This document shows positions 8,091 through 15,800 of a stretch of 64,000 nucleotides of DNA, piece after piece; position 1 is the stretch's first letter, and every line of letters begins with the position of its first letter. Location: contig JAPLHB010000052.1 in NCBI GenBank assembly GCA_026389845.1, positions 1 to 64,000 of the forward strand, given 5' to 3'. The translations under genes and the position numbers were made by a program. This DNA is from Chloroflexota bacterium. GTDB lineage: Bacteria; Chloroflexota; Anaerolineae; CG2-30-64-16. The notes beneath the pieces are model-generated. The model made no database searches. It was not told the origin of the DNA and saw nothing but the letters and a program-made list of their open reading frames with translations.

Positions 8091-8723
8091 TTTTTCCAGC
8101 ATTTCCGCGTCCAGCCGCTCGAAAAACGCCCGCATAAACGCCTGTCGCTCCGCGGCGATGGCGCGGGCCGTGGCCGTGTAGAGGCGGTCTGGAATGCGGT
8201 CGAGCTTATAGACGAACTCGTGGACGGGGGTGTAGTCACCGCCGAGGGTCTTCGGCGCGGCGACCGCGTCGCCGGCCTCGGCCGCGATCTCCCGCCAGGG
8301 CCGGCGCCAGAGGGCTGTGCCGCGAGCGCCGGCGTAGGCAAACACGCGCGCGATGCCGATGGCGCCGATCGCGTCCAGCTTATCCGCATCGGAGAGCACC
8401 TGTGCTTCCAGCGTGTGGGGAGCTGGGTCGGCGCGGAAACGGTGCGCTTCGATGGCGTGGGTCACGGCTGCCACGAACGCCGGCGGCTCGTCCCGCAGCA
8501 GCTCTCGCGCCATCGCCGCGCCGGCCAGGTGATGGTGCTCTCGCCCCCCGTTCTCCCCGACGTCGTGCAGCAACGCCGCGGTGCGGATGACCGCCAGGTC
8601 GGCGCCCTCGGCCCGGCCGATGCGCTCGGCCAGCGCGGTGACGCGGAGCACGTGGTCGAAATCGTGCCCGCCGCCGCTCTTTTCGTAGAGGCCGCGGACG
8701 AAAGAGACCTCAAGTGGCTTCAT
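8088..8723 (-). CDS. HD-domain phosphohydrolase (YedJ-like)
   Basis: This 211-residue cytosolic protein carries the HD metal-binding set: His in GHDFDHVLRV near residue 20, HD in LLHDVGE, a further His in the EHHHLAG stretch, and Asp in SDADKLDA. The order and spacing match the YedJ group of HD hydrolases, whose substrates are phosphate esters or nucleotides; the substrate here cannot be read. The ATG at 8723 overlaps the stop of the upstream membrane-protein gene as ATGA, so the two are likely co-translated. The frame is open further upstream, but that part is a shadow of the membrane-protein gene. The last residues run into the flanking heptamer repeat. Confidence 0.85.
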   Translation of the reverse strand: MKPLEVSFVRGLYEKSGGGHDFDHVLRVTALAERIGRAEGADLAVIRTAALLHDVGENGGREHHHLAGAAMARELLRDEPPAFVAAVTHAIEAHRFRADPAPHTLEAQVLSDADKLDAIGAIGIARVFAYAGARGTALWRRPWREIAAEAGDAVAAPKTLGGDYTPVHEFVYKLDRIPDRLYTATARAIAAERQAFMRAFFERLDAEMLEK

Positions 8724-9688
8724 GGCGCCGGTTTCCCTCGTCCCCTCAGCCAAAATACCCCGCCCGGCAGACTCCCCAGGATGATGACTGCCTGCATCAA
8801 CAACGACACCGCCAACGCATGGCCGGTGGACACGCCGGCCAGACCGTAGAAGAACGGATAGGCGGTCTGGTTGACGCCGAGGCCGCCGATGGACACGGGG
8901 ATCATCAGCACCAGGGCGATCAGCGGGTTGAACAGGGTGATCGCGGCGAGAGACATCAGCCCGCCCATCGCCTGCGAGAGAAACCAGTTGACCAGCGTGG
9001 TGCAGGCGATGCCCAGCAGCGCAACGCCGAACGCCCGCGCCAGCGCACCGTAGCGGAAACGGTAGGCGTTGAACGCGTCGGAAACGCGGTCCCAGGCCGG
9101 CGCCAGGACAGACAAAAAACGCAAAGCAAACAGCCGGCCGATCAGCCCGCGCAGCCGGCGGCTGAGCAGCACGCCGAAGCCGGCCGCCAGCACCGTCAAC
9201 GCCGCCACGGCCACCCATTCGACCCCGCGCAACTCGCCGTGTCCGCCGAGGGTCACGGTGACGAAGGCCGCCACGGCCGCAGTGCTCGTGTAGGCGATCA
9301 GCCCGACGACGCGATCCACGATCACCGAGACCGCGGCGTCGGCGGTGCGATCGGTGTAGCGCGCCAGGCCGTAGCCGCGCATCACATCGCCGCCCACCTG
9401 GGGCAGGAAGTTGTTGAAGAAGAAGCCGACGAACTGGAACCGGAGCAACGCGGCGAATGGGATGGTCACGCCCTGCGCGGCCAGGAGCAATTGCCACTTG
9501 ACCGCGTTGACCCCGATCGCGACCAGGTACGTCGCCAGCCCAGCCCCGAAAAGCCACAGGTTCGCCGTCCGGAGCTGCGCGCCGACCTGCGTCAGATCCA
9601 CGCGGCTGAACGCCCAGGCGATGAGGGCAAGGCTGATGAGGAGCTTGAGGAGGGTGGTGAGTTTGTCGCGCACAGGATGGATTCTCAT
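8720..9688 (-). CDS. LPG-synthase-like membrane protein (UPF0104 family)
   Basis: This 322-residue integral membrane protein has about eight hydrophobic segments and the family motif FFFNNFLPQVGGDVMRGY near residues 88-105. The family corresponds to the flippase-like membrane part of lysylphosphatidylglycerol synthase and occurs alone in many bacteria near glycosyltransferase genes; a role in lipid-linked substrate handling is inferred. The C-terminal half contains NPLIALVLMIPVSIGGLGVNQ, also typical. No ribosome site precedes the ATG at 9688 because a heptamer array abuts it; a downstream GTG at VRDKLTT is an alternative. It forms an operon with the HD hydrolase and has a glycosyltransferase gene upstream. 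Confidence 0.88.
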   Translation of the reverse strand: MRIHPVRDKLTTLLKLLISLALIAWAFSRVDLTQVGAQLRTANLWLFGAGLATYLVAIGVNAVKWQLLLAAQGVTIPFAALLRFQFVGFFFNNFLPQVGGDVMRGYGLARYTDRTADAAVSVIVDRVVGLIAYTSTAAVAAFVTVTLGGHGELRGVEWVAVAALTVLAAGFGVLLSRRLRGLIGRLFALRFLSVLAPAWDRVSDAFNAYRFRYGALARAFGVALLGIACTTLVNWFLSQAMGGLMSLAAITLFNPLIALVLMIPVSIGGLGVNQTAYPFFYGLAGVSTGHALAVSLLMQAVIILGSLPGGVFWLRGRGKPAP

Positions 9689-9838
9689 ACGTGCTGCGTG
9701 ATACGTGCTGCGTGCTGCGTGCTGCGTGCTGCGTGCTGCGTGCTGCGTGATACGTGATACGTGCTGCGTGCTACGTGATACGTGCTACGTGGAAGTCCAC
9801 AACTACCTGGCACCGATCACGTAGCACTCGTCACGTAT
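9689..9838. repeat. ACGTGCTGCGT heptamer array with inverted right arm
   Basis: About 100 bp of GCTGCGT and ATACGTG units is followed by a short inverted arm (CACGTAGCACTCGTCACGTATCACG, split by a non-repeat loop). It fills the whole gap between the glycosyltransferase and the LPG-synthase-like gene, so any co-transcript carries a long hairpin here. Confidence 0.9.
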
Positions 9839-10803
9839 CACGGCTTCTGCGCCAACGCCGTCGGCCGCAGATCATCCTTCGCCGTCGTCTGCTGCCGCTC
9901 CGCGCCCACGTCCGTCTTCTGCGACCAGGCCATGTCCCAGACGACGTGGCGGTCTTTCTTGATGGCGAAATCGTACCAGCCGAGCAGCCGCGACCAGGCT
10001 TCGAGCACCGCCAGCAGAACGAGCGTCCAGATCAGTTGCAGCGCGCCCCAAAGCTCCTTGAGCGCGACCTTTACTACCCGCTGGTTTTGGATGCTGGAGA
10101 CCGCGTAGCCGTACTTGGCCTTCAGATAGAGGTGACCGGCGTGGTTGCGCCGGCGTTGGGTCACGAAGTCGCGGATCGTCGTCGGCCCAGTGTTGTAGAC
10201 CACCGCGTCGGGCGCATAACGGACCGACAGCCCGCGCTGGATGACGAGCGCCTCCACGAACGCCTCGTCCATGGCCACGTCGAGCGGGATGCGGTCGAAC
10301 ACCTTGCGGAAAGCGATCATCTCGCCCAGCCGCGGAATCTCCAGGCACAGTTGGTGTTCCAGTCGCAGCCGCAGGTGGGTGAAGAGGCCGACGATGTGAT
10401 CGGGCGTGTTCACGGGGATCTTGTGCGCGCCGGTCATGCCCACCGTGGGATCGGCGAACATGCGGACGAGATGTTCCACCGCGTCCTCGTCGGGCAGCGT
10501 GTCGCCGCTTTCCAACACGCAGATTTCTTCCTGGGCGTTCGCCAGAAAGACGTTGACGGCTGCGGTCTTGCCCTCGCGTCTGGGCTGGACCAACAGCTTG
10601 ACAGTCGGGTTCTCAGCGGCGTAGGTTTGAACGATGGGCACGGTGTTGTCGGTGCAGCCGCTGGCGACGACGACGATCTCGCCGATCTCCACCGCGCGCA
10701 GATGTTGGTTCAACAGCGCATCCAGCAGCCGGCCGATGTTGGCTTCCTCGTTGTAGGCCGTCACGCCCACGCTGCAACGAATCTTCGGTCGTTGGTGATC
10801 CAA
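9838..10803 (-). CDS. Family 2 glycosyltransferase, membrane-associated
   Basis: The 321-residue protein has a GT-A fold: SVGVTAYNEEANIGRLL at the start, a VVASGCTDNT nucleotide-sugar segment, ESGDTLPDED in the acidic metal-site position, and a late RRRNHAGH stretch resembling the acceptor-side Q/RxxRW motif. One hydrophobic segment (LIWTLVLLAVLEAWSRLLGW) near residue 250 would anchor it to the membrane. Sugar and acceptor are unknown; the adjacent flippase-like gene suggests envelope glycan or glycolipid work. The start is a TTG at 10803 preceded by GAGAGG; a TATAAT-like -10 lies on the same strand at 10834-10839. Confidence 0.85.
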   Translation of the reverse strand: MDHQRPKIRCSVGVTAYNEEANIGRLLDALLNQHLRAVEIGEIVVVASGCTDNTVPIVQTYAAENPTVKLLVQPRREGKTAAVNVFLANAQEEICVLESGDTLPDEDAVEHLVRMFADPTVGMTGAHKIPVNTPDHIVGLFTHLRLRLEHQLCLEIPRLGEMIAFRKVFDRIPLDVAMDEAFVEALVIQRGLSVRYAPDAVVYNTGPTTIRDFVTQRRRNHAGHLYLKAKYGYAVSSIQNQRVVKVALKELWGALQLIWTLVLLAVLEAWSRLLGWYDFAIKKDRHVVWDMAWSQKTDVGAERQQTTAKDDLRPTALAQKP

Positions 10804-10886
10804 GGCAACCTCTCTGAGTTATGATCGGCTGCGATTATACCAGAGCGCGGCGGAAACCCCTAGTCAGAACCGGGCAGTTACGAAGT

Positions 10887-10914
10887 TTGAGTTTCCCCCG
10901 GTTCATGGTATACT
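10887..10914 (+). promoter_or_regulatory. Promoter of dnaN
   Basis: TTGAGT (10887-10892) and TATACT (10909-10914) are 16 bp apart. Transcription would start near 10921, leaving a leader of about 75 nt that includes degenerate CTTGTCTACT-type repeat units before the AGGAGG ribosome site. Confidence 0.7.
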
Positions 10915-10995
10915 GTCCCTGGATTTGTTGACTTCTTGTCTACTCATCCCTTGTTTCCTTATTTGCTTGTCTACCAACACCCAGGAGGTTCCGCC

Positions 10996-12180
10996 GTGCG
11001 CCTATCTGTTTTGCAAGAAAACCTCGCCAAGGGCCTGTCCATCGTCGGACGCGCCGTCTCGTCACGTAGCACGCTGCCGGTGCTCGGCAACATCTTGCTC
11101 AGCACCGATGAAAGCCGGCTCAAGCTGGCTGCCACTAACCTGGAAGTGGGCGTGAGCTGCTGGGTCGGCGGCCAAGTGGAGGACGAGGGCGCGATCACGC
11201 TGCCGGCGCGCTTGCTCACCGACTGGGTGAACTCGGTGCCGGCCGAAAAGATCAACCTGGAGATGGTGGTACGCACGATGAGCGTCAACCTCAAGTGCGC
11301 CCGCTTCGAGTCCAATATCAAGGGAATTGACGCCAGCGAGTTTCCCCTGATCCCCACGGCCGACGGCGAGAACGGCCTGGGGATAGCCCCGGCGACGCTG
11401 CGCAAGATCATTGACCAGGTCACCTTTGCCGCGGCAGACGCCAAGGACACGAGCCGACCCTCCCTCACCGGCGTGCTGATGCGCTTTGAGGGCGATCGCC
11501 TGACCCTGGCTGCTACCGACGGCTACCGCCTTTCCGTCCGCCGCACGGTGTTGCCCGGCCCCGCGCCTGCCGATGCCAGCATCATCGTCCCCGCGCGTTC
11601 CCTGGCCGAAGTCAGCCGCATCAGCGGCGAGGCCGATCCCGACAAGCCGGTGGAGCTGACCGTGGCCGCGTCGCGTAACCAGATCCTCTTCCGCATGATC
11701 GGCAGAGGTGAGGGGGAAAAGGGCGCGTTCCATCAGGTAGACCTGGTGTCGCAGTTGATTGACGCCAAGTTCCCCGATTTCACCGCGATCATGCCCAAGA
11801 GCTACACCACCCGCACCGTGCTGGACACGGTCGCGCTCCAACGGGCGCTGAAGGTGGCCTCGCTCTTCGCCCGCGACGCCTCCGACCGGGTCATGGTCAC
11901 CGTGGCCCCCGGCACCGACACTGCACCGGGCCAACTCACCTTGCGCGCCACCTCGGCCGAGGCCGGCGACAACGTGAGCGAGGTGGACGCGCTGGTCGAG
12001 GGCAACGGGCTGGAGATCGCGTTCAACGCCCGCTACCTGATGGACGTCCTGGCGGTGATTGACACGCCGCAGGTCGTGCTGGAAACCTCTCGCTCCGACC
12101 GCCCCGGCGTGTTCCGCCCCGTCGGCGCCGGGCCGGAGGAGTTCACGCACGTCATCATGCCGATGCAGCTCAACCGGTAG
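10996..12180 (+). CDS. dnaN: DNA polymerase III beta subunit (sliding clamp)
   Basis: The 394-residue protein is the ring-shaped processivity clamp that holds polymerase III on DNA. Sequence landmarks are the N-terminal LSVLQENLAKGLSIVGRAV, SRSTLPVLGNILL, the KLAATNLEVG strand, the domain-2 segment FAAADAKDTSRPSLTGVL with ATDGYRLSVR, and the C-terminal VIMPMQL tail. Length is close to the usual 370-390. The start is the GTG at 10996, with AGGAGG at 10982-10987; an in-frame ATG at 10936 has no ribosome site and adds residues the family lacks. recF follows after a repeat hairpin, a common dnaN-recF order; dnaA is not in the window. Confidence 0.95.
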   Translation: MRLSVLQENLAKGLSIVGRAVSSRSTLPVLGNILLSTDESRLKLAATNLEVGVSCWVGGQVEDEGAITLPARLLTDWVNSVPAEKINLEMVVRTMSVNLKCARFESNIKGIDASEFPLIPTADGENGLGIAPATLRKIIDQVTFAAADAKDTSRPSLTGVLMRFEGDRLTLAATDGYRLSVRRTVLPGPAPADASIIVPARSLAEVSRISGEADPDKPVELTVAASRNQILFRMIGRGEGEKGAFHQVDLVSQLIDAKFPDFTAIMPKSYTTRTVLDTVALQRALKVASLFARDASDRVMVTVAPGTDTAPGQLTLRATSAEAGDNVSEVDALVEGNGLEIAFNARYLMDVLAVIDTPQVVLETSRSDRPGVFRPVGAGPEEFTHVIMPMQLNR

Positions 12181-12182
12181 AT

Positions 12183-12275
12183 CGGTATTAGGTATTGGAT
12201 ATTGGATATTGGCAAGTGGGGTCTTTTCCATCTGCCAATACCCAATATCTAATACCCAATATCCAATATCCCTTA
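12183..12275. repeat. ATTGGAT heptamer hairpin between dnaN and recF
   Basis: A left arm of ATTAGGT/ATTGGAT units (12184-12211) is followed by a 25-nt loop and a right arm of ACCCAAT/ATCCAAT units (12236-12272). The arms pair with few mismatches. The array extends to within 5 bp of the recF start codon and replaces any normal ribosome site. Confidence 0.93.
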
Positions 12276-12277
12276 CT

Positions 12278-13519
12278 GTGCACCTCACCCACCTCTCCCT
12301 CACCAATTTCCGCAACTACGTCCGGCTGGAGCTGAGCCTGCCAGACCGGCTGACCGTGTTGCAAGGAGCCAACGCGCAAGGCAAGACGAACCTGCTGGAG
12401 GCGATCCACCTGCTCGCCACGGCGCGTACGCCGCGCGCGGCGGCCGAGCGCGAGCTGATCAACTGGTTAGCGCTCGAAAGTCCGCTGCCCTATGCGCGGC
12501 TGGTCGGCGAGACCGGTGAAGGACGGGATGCGGAGAAGCTGGAGCTGGTGCTGGAGCTGGCGTCGAACGGCGGCAGCAACGGCCCGGTGGTGCGGAAACA
12601 GGTGCGCGTGAACGGCGCGGCCAGGCGAGCCATTGACTTGGTGGGCCGGCTGCGGGTGGTGCTCTTCCTGCCGGAGGACGTAGACCTGGTGGCGGGCGCG
12701 CCGGGAGAGCGCCGGCGCTACCTGGACATCGCCCTATGCCAGATTGCGCCCACCTACTGCCGCGCGTTGGGCGAATACAACCGCGTGGTGACGCAGCGCA
12801 ACGCCTTGCTCCGGCAGTTGCGTGACTTCGGCGGCGACCAGGGGCAACTTGCCTTCTGGGATGGACAGATGGCCGAGCACGGCAGCGTGCTGATCCACCG
12901 CCGTGGCACGGCCATTCGCGACCTCGATCGCCTGGCCGCGGATCGTCACGCCGGCCTGACCAGCGGCAGCGAGCGATTGCACGTCGGCTATCTGCCCAGC
13001 CCCGACCCCGACGTGCTGATCGGGGCCAGATCGGGCGCGCAGATCGCGGCTCAGCGGCAACGCCTGGCCGAAGCGCGCCCGGCCTACGCCGCGGTCTCGC
13101 AAGACGAAGTGCGCGAGCGTTTCTTGGCGGCCCTGTGCGGGAGCCACGCCCGCGAGATCGCGGCCGGTGCGTCGCTGCTCGGTCCGCACCGCGACGACAT
13201 GGCCTTCACCGTGGACGGCCGCGACCTGCGGCCATTCGGCTCGCGTGGGCAGCAGCGCACCGCCGCGTTGGCGCTCAAGCTGGCCGAGGTGCAGTTGATG
13301 CGCGAGGAAACCGGGGAAAGCCCGCTGCTGCTCCTGGACGACGTGATGTCGGAGCTGGACGAAATCCGTCGGCACGCGTTGCTCGACGCGCTGGCAGGGG
13401 TGGATCAGGCGATCGTCACGACGACCGATTGGGGAGATTTCAGCCCGGAGTTATTGGGGCAGGCGCGGACGCTGAGGGTGGAGAGGGGGACGCTTCTCCT
13501 GGTCGAACCAGTTCTTTGA
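12278..13519 (+). CDS. recF: RecF recombination mediator ATPase
   Basis: RecF is an SMC-like ATPase that helps load RecA at gaps. The 413-residue protein has Walker A in GANAQGKTNLLEAI near residue 30, the signature FGSRGQQRTAALALKLAE, and Walker B with D-loop in LLLDDVMSELD. NFRNYVRLEL at the start is typical. The start chosen is the GTG at 12278, where similarity begins; no ribosome site is visible because the heptamer hairpin runs up to it, so initiation may rely on coupling to dnaN or on an unstructured leader. The stop codon overlaps the -35 box of the following promoter. Confidence 0.94.
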   Translation: MHLTHLSLTNFRNYVRLELSLPDRLTVLQGANAQGKTNLLEAIHLLATARTPRAAAERELINWLALESPLPYARLVGETGEGRDAEKLELVLELASNGGSNGPVVRKQVRVNGAARRAIDLVGRLRVVLFLPEDVDLVAGAPGERRRYLDIALCQIAPTYCRALGEYNRVVTQRNALLRQLRDFGGDQGQLAFWDGQMAEHGSVLIHRRGTAIRDLDRLAADRHAGLTSGSERLHVGYLPSPDPDVLIGARSGAQIAAQRQRLAEARPAYAAVSQDEVRERFLAALCGSHAREIAAGASLLGPHRDDMAFTVDGRDLRPFGSRGQQRTAALALKLAEVQLMREETGESPLLLLDDVMSELDEIRRHALLDALAGVDQAIVTTTDWGDFSPELLGQARTLRVERGTLLLVEPVL

Positions 13520-13545
13520 CCCGCTAACTGCAATTCTGCTACAAT
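13516..13545 (+). promoter_or_regulatory. Promoter of the 13564 small gene
   Basis: TTGACC (13516-13521) overlaps the recF stop codon and TACAAT (13540-13545) follows after 18 bp. Confidence 0.7.
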
Positions 13546-13563
13546 AGCCGCGGGCGGTGAGAA

Positions 13564-13875
13564 ATGGGGAAAAAGATGATGGACGAGTTTTATCAAACCA
13601 AGTTAGAGGAACTACTGAGAGAGTTTACGTACTATCTGATAGAGCACCCCGAGTTTTCTGAAAACATCCCAGATCAAGCCCAAGTGGTGTTATTGGATCA
13701 ACACGACCCGCAATACAGCCGACATGCTATTGAGAACGCTCAACGGGCCAAGTTGACCGACGATGTGCCCGACCGGCCGATTGCCTATATTGCCGTAGAT
13801 GAAATGGCCCCCATCCGGTCGCGTTTGCGCGGCCTCCGGGTACTCGAATCACCGCCGGTGTATGTGACAGCCTAA
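13564..13875 (+). CDS. Small conserved protein (DUF5647-like)
   Basis: This 103-residue cytosolic protein begins with a helical region (FYQTKLEELLREFTYYLIEHPEF), followed by IPDQAQVVLLDQHDPQYSRHAIENAQ and a C-terminal strand-rich part. The HPEF...IPD..QVVLL layout resembles the DUF5647 group, often encoded near small regulatory or toxin genes; no biochemical role is known to me. It has its own promoter and ends at a strong bidirectional terminator. The start could be the ATG at 13564 or either ATG of the pair at 13576/13579. Confidence 0.7.
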   Translation: MGKKMMDEFYQTKLEELLREFTYYLIEHPEFSENIPDQAQVVLLDQHDPQYSRHAIENAQRAKLTDDVPDRPIAYIAVDEMAPIRSRLRGLRVLESPPVYVTA

Positions 13876-13904
13876 GAATTGAACTGCAATTCGCATCAAG
13901 ACGA

Positions 13905-13934
13905 CAAAGCCCCGAGCATCTGCCCGGGGCTTTG
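13905..13934. terminator. Bidirectional intrinsic terminator
   Basis: CAAAGCCCCG (13905-13914) and CGGGGCTTTG (13925-13934) form a perfect 10-bp stem with a 10-nt loop. Short A and T runs flank it, and it lies between convergent genes. Confidence 0.85.
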
Positions 13935-13966
13935 TAAATCTATTGACCTACGCACCACGCACCACG

Positions 13967-15730
13967 CTAAAACGTCTTCTGGAACACCAGGTTGAACGAG
14001 TTGTGGAAGAGTGTATTGCCGCCTCCGCCCTCGCTGCAAGCGGCCTCGTCGGTGAAGTTCGAGTGCACCGGCTGGGCAATGTCGCTGCTGGCGGGATTGA
14101 CGCCATCCTGCGAGACGTACACGCCATATTCCGCGCCCTTCCACAAGACGAATTCGGCCAGCCCGGGCCCCTTCGTGCCCGAGACCGTTTTGTCCAACAC
14201 GTTGCCAGGTTGACCGGCCGGCGTCTGTACCAGGATCACGCCATCCACCGGGTTGCCGGCCGCGTCTACGATCTTGATGAAGACGTTGTGCTTGCCGCGA
14301 TTCTCGCACGGCGTCATCCGTCGCATCTCGACCAGCTTGAACTGGACTGAGGGCTTTGCGGGCGCGGCAGCCGCGGCGGCGACCACGGGCGCTTCCTGCA
14401 CCACAATCGGCGCCGGGACCGGCGTCGGTGGGATCGGTGTCGCGGTCGGCGGGATCGGCGTGGCCGTGGGTGTGAAGGTCGGCGTCGGCGTCGGCGTATT
14501 CGTGGGCGTCGGCGTCGGCGTGAAGGTCGGCGTCGGGATGGGGGTCTCGGTCGGCCAGGGCGTGTAAACGGGGGTGGCCTGCACGGGCAGGTCGGCTGCC
14601 ATCGCCACCTTCACCACGCGATCGCGGACCCCGGCGCGGGCGACCGAGCTGGTGGCCTGTGAGGCGACGCTGTTGGCAGAAAGCAGCGAGAGGATCGCCG
14701 ACGGTGCAACGACCCCCAGCAGCCAGATCAACAGGATGATGACCGCGACCAGGCGCAGCTTGGCGCCCGTGCTGCGCGCCCCGAACCAACTGGTGGCGGT
14801 GTTGGCCGCGTGGCCCATGCCCATCACCGCGCCGGTTACATCGGTCGTCCGCCTGACTTGCGCCTCCGAGGGCATGGTGTAGGCAGTAGGCGCCGGCGCG
14901 GGGGCCATGACGACGCTGGTCACAGCACGCTCGGTATTCTCACGCAGGCGTTGGCTCAACAGACGGCTCAAGTTCAACGCCAGGCTGGGATAGCGGAGGA
15001 CGAGGGTCTCGAAATCGGTCCGGCCCAGTGACCACGCAACGACATCTGTCTGCGCCACCACGTAGGTGCCGTGCGCCTCGCCGGTGAGCAGCGACGTCTC
15101 CCCGAAAAATTCGCCCGGCCCCAAGGTCCCCAGGGTCTGGATGGCCCCATTGGCCATGCGGGCCTCCACACTGACCTGGCCCGACTCGATCAGGTGGAGC
15201 GCCTCTCCCGGCTCGCCGCGGCGATAGATCGCCCGGCCGGCCGCGAACTGCTCCGGGCGCAGGTGGCTGGCGACCTCGCCGACCTGCTCGCGCGTCAGCC
15301 CGTTCATCAGGGTTAGTCGGCGCAGATGCCGTTCGGTGAATTGGTCGTCGGTGACGCCCGCCGCCGATTTCAGCAATCGGCCCATCTGTGGGTCCTGCGC
15401 CACCAGCCCGGCCAGGTCGAGCGCGCTGAACGCGAATAGCTCGACGTTAGTCGCCGCCTCGGCCGAGAGGGTGTAGTTGCGGCCCACCAGCACATCGGCT
15501 TCGCCCAACACGCTACCCGGCCCCAGGGTTGCCAGCACCGCGTACTGGTCGTTGATCAACCGCACCCGGCCCGAATTGACCAGATACATGGCCGCGGCGG
15601 TCTGGCCCTCGGCAAAGACCGTGTCGCCGGCGCGCCGGGTCTCCGATGTCATCCGGCACGCGATCAAGTCGCGCTGACCGTCGGTCAGCTCCGCAAACAG
15701 CGGGGCGTTAGCGATCATGTCTTCTTTCAC
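13967..15730 (-). CDS. Membrane protein: twin cNMP-binding-like domains inside, stalked domain outside
   Basis: The 587-residue protein starts with two Crp-like cNMP-binding folds (residues about 8-125 and 130-255; LGPGSVLGEADVL and LGPGEFFGETSLL are the phosphate-cassette positions). The Arg that binds cyclic phosphate appears replaced by Tyr in the first and His in the second, so ligand binding is doubtful or altered. A single membrane helix (about 325-345) leads to a Thr/Pro stalk (about 385-445) and a roughly 120-residue outer domain (DAAGNPVDGV, GTKGPGLAEFVL, DGVNPASSD, ending VFQKTF) shared with the next gene upstream. No signal peptide is seen, so the N-terminus should be cytosolic. 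The GTG start at 15730 has AGGGGAG in front. A signal-out sensor or a regulated surface protein are possible; function unknown. Confidence 0.8.
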   Translation of the reverse strand: MKEDMIANAPLFAELTDGQRDLIACRMTSETRRAGDTVFAEGQTAAAMYLVNSGRVRLINDQYAVLATLGPGSVLGEADVLVGRNYTLSAEAATNVELFAFSALDLAGLVAQDPQMGRLLKSAAGVTDDQFTERHLRRLTLMNGLTREQVGEVASHLRPEQFAAGRAIYRRGEPGEALHLIESGQVSVEARMANGAIQTLGTLGPGEFFGETSLLTGEAHGTYVVAQTDVVAWSLGRTDFETLVLRYPSLALNLSRLLSQRLRENTERAVTSVVMAPAPAPTAYTMPSEAQVRRTTDVTGAVMGMGHAANTATSWFGARSTGAKLRLVAVIILLIWLLGVVAPSAILSLLSANSVASQATSSVARAGVRDRVVKVAMAADLPVQATPVYTPWPTETPIPTPTFTPTPTPTNTPTPTPTFTPTATPIPPTATPIPPTPVPAPIVVQEAPVVAAAAAAPAKPSVQFKLVEMRRMTPCENRGKHNVFIKIVDAAGNPVDGVILVQTPAGQPGNVLDKTVSGTKGPGLAEFVLWKGAEYGVYVSQDGVNPASSDIAQPVHSNFTDEAACSEGGGGNTLFHNSFNLVFQKTF

Positions 15731-15749
15731 AACGATTCTCCCCTCACAA

Positions 15750-15800
15750 GCAGCAAATCAGCGAATCAGCGAATCAGCGAATTGGCGAATCAACGAATCA
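15750..15800. repeat. GAATCAGC octamer array
   Basis: Units of GCGAATCA fill the gap between two minus-strand genes. The stop codon of the upstream SH3 protein (15798-15800) lies inside the last unit. Confidence 0.85.

Noticed and set aside
8724-9557. Upstream extension of the HD-hydrolase frame
   Set aside because: The residues are unlike any protein and are the other frame of the LPG-synthase-like gene; the true start is at 8723.
10996-13519. Chromosome origin next to dnaN-recF
   Set aside because: No dnaA gene, DnaA-box cluster or AT-rich unwinding region is visible nearby.
13967-15730. Crp-type transcription factor
   Set aside because: The cNMP-like domains are followed by a membrane helix and an exported stalk, with no helix-turn-helix.
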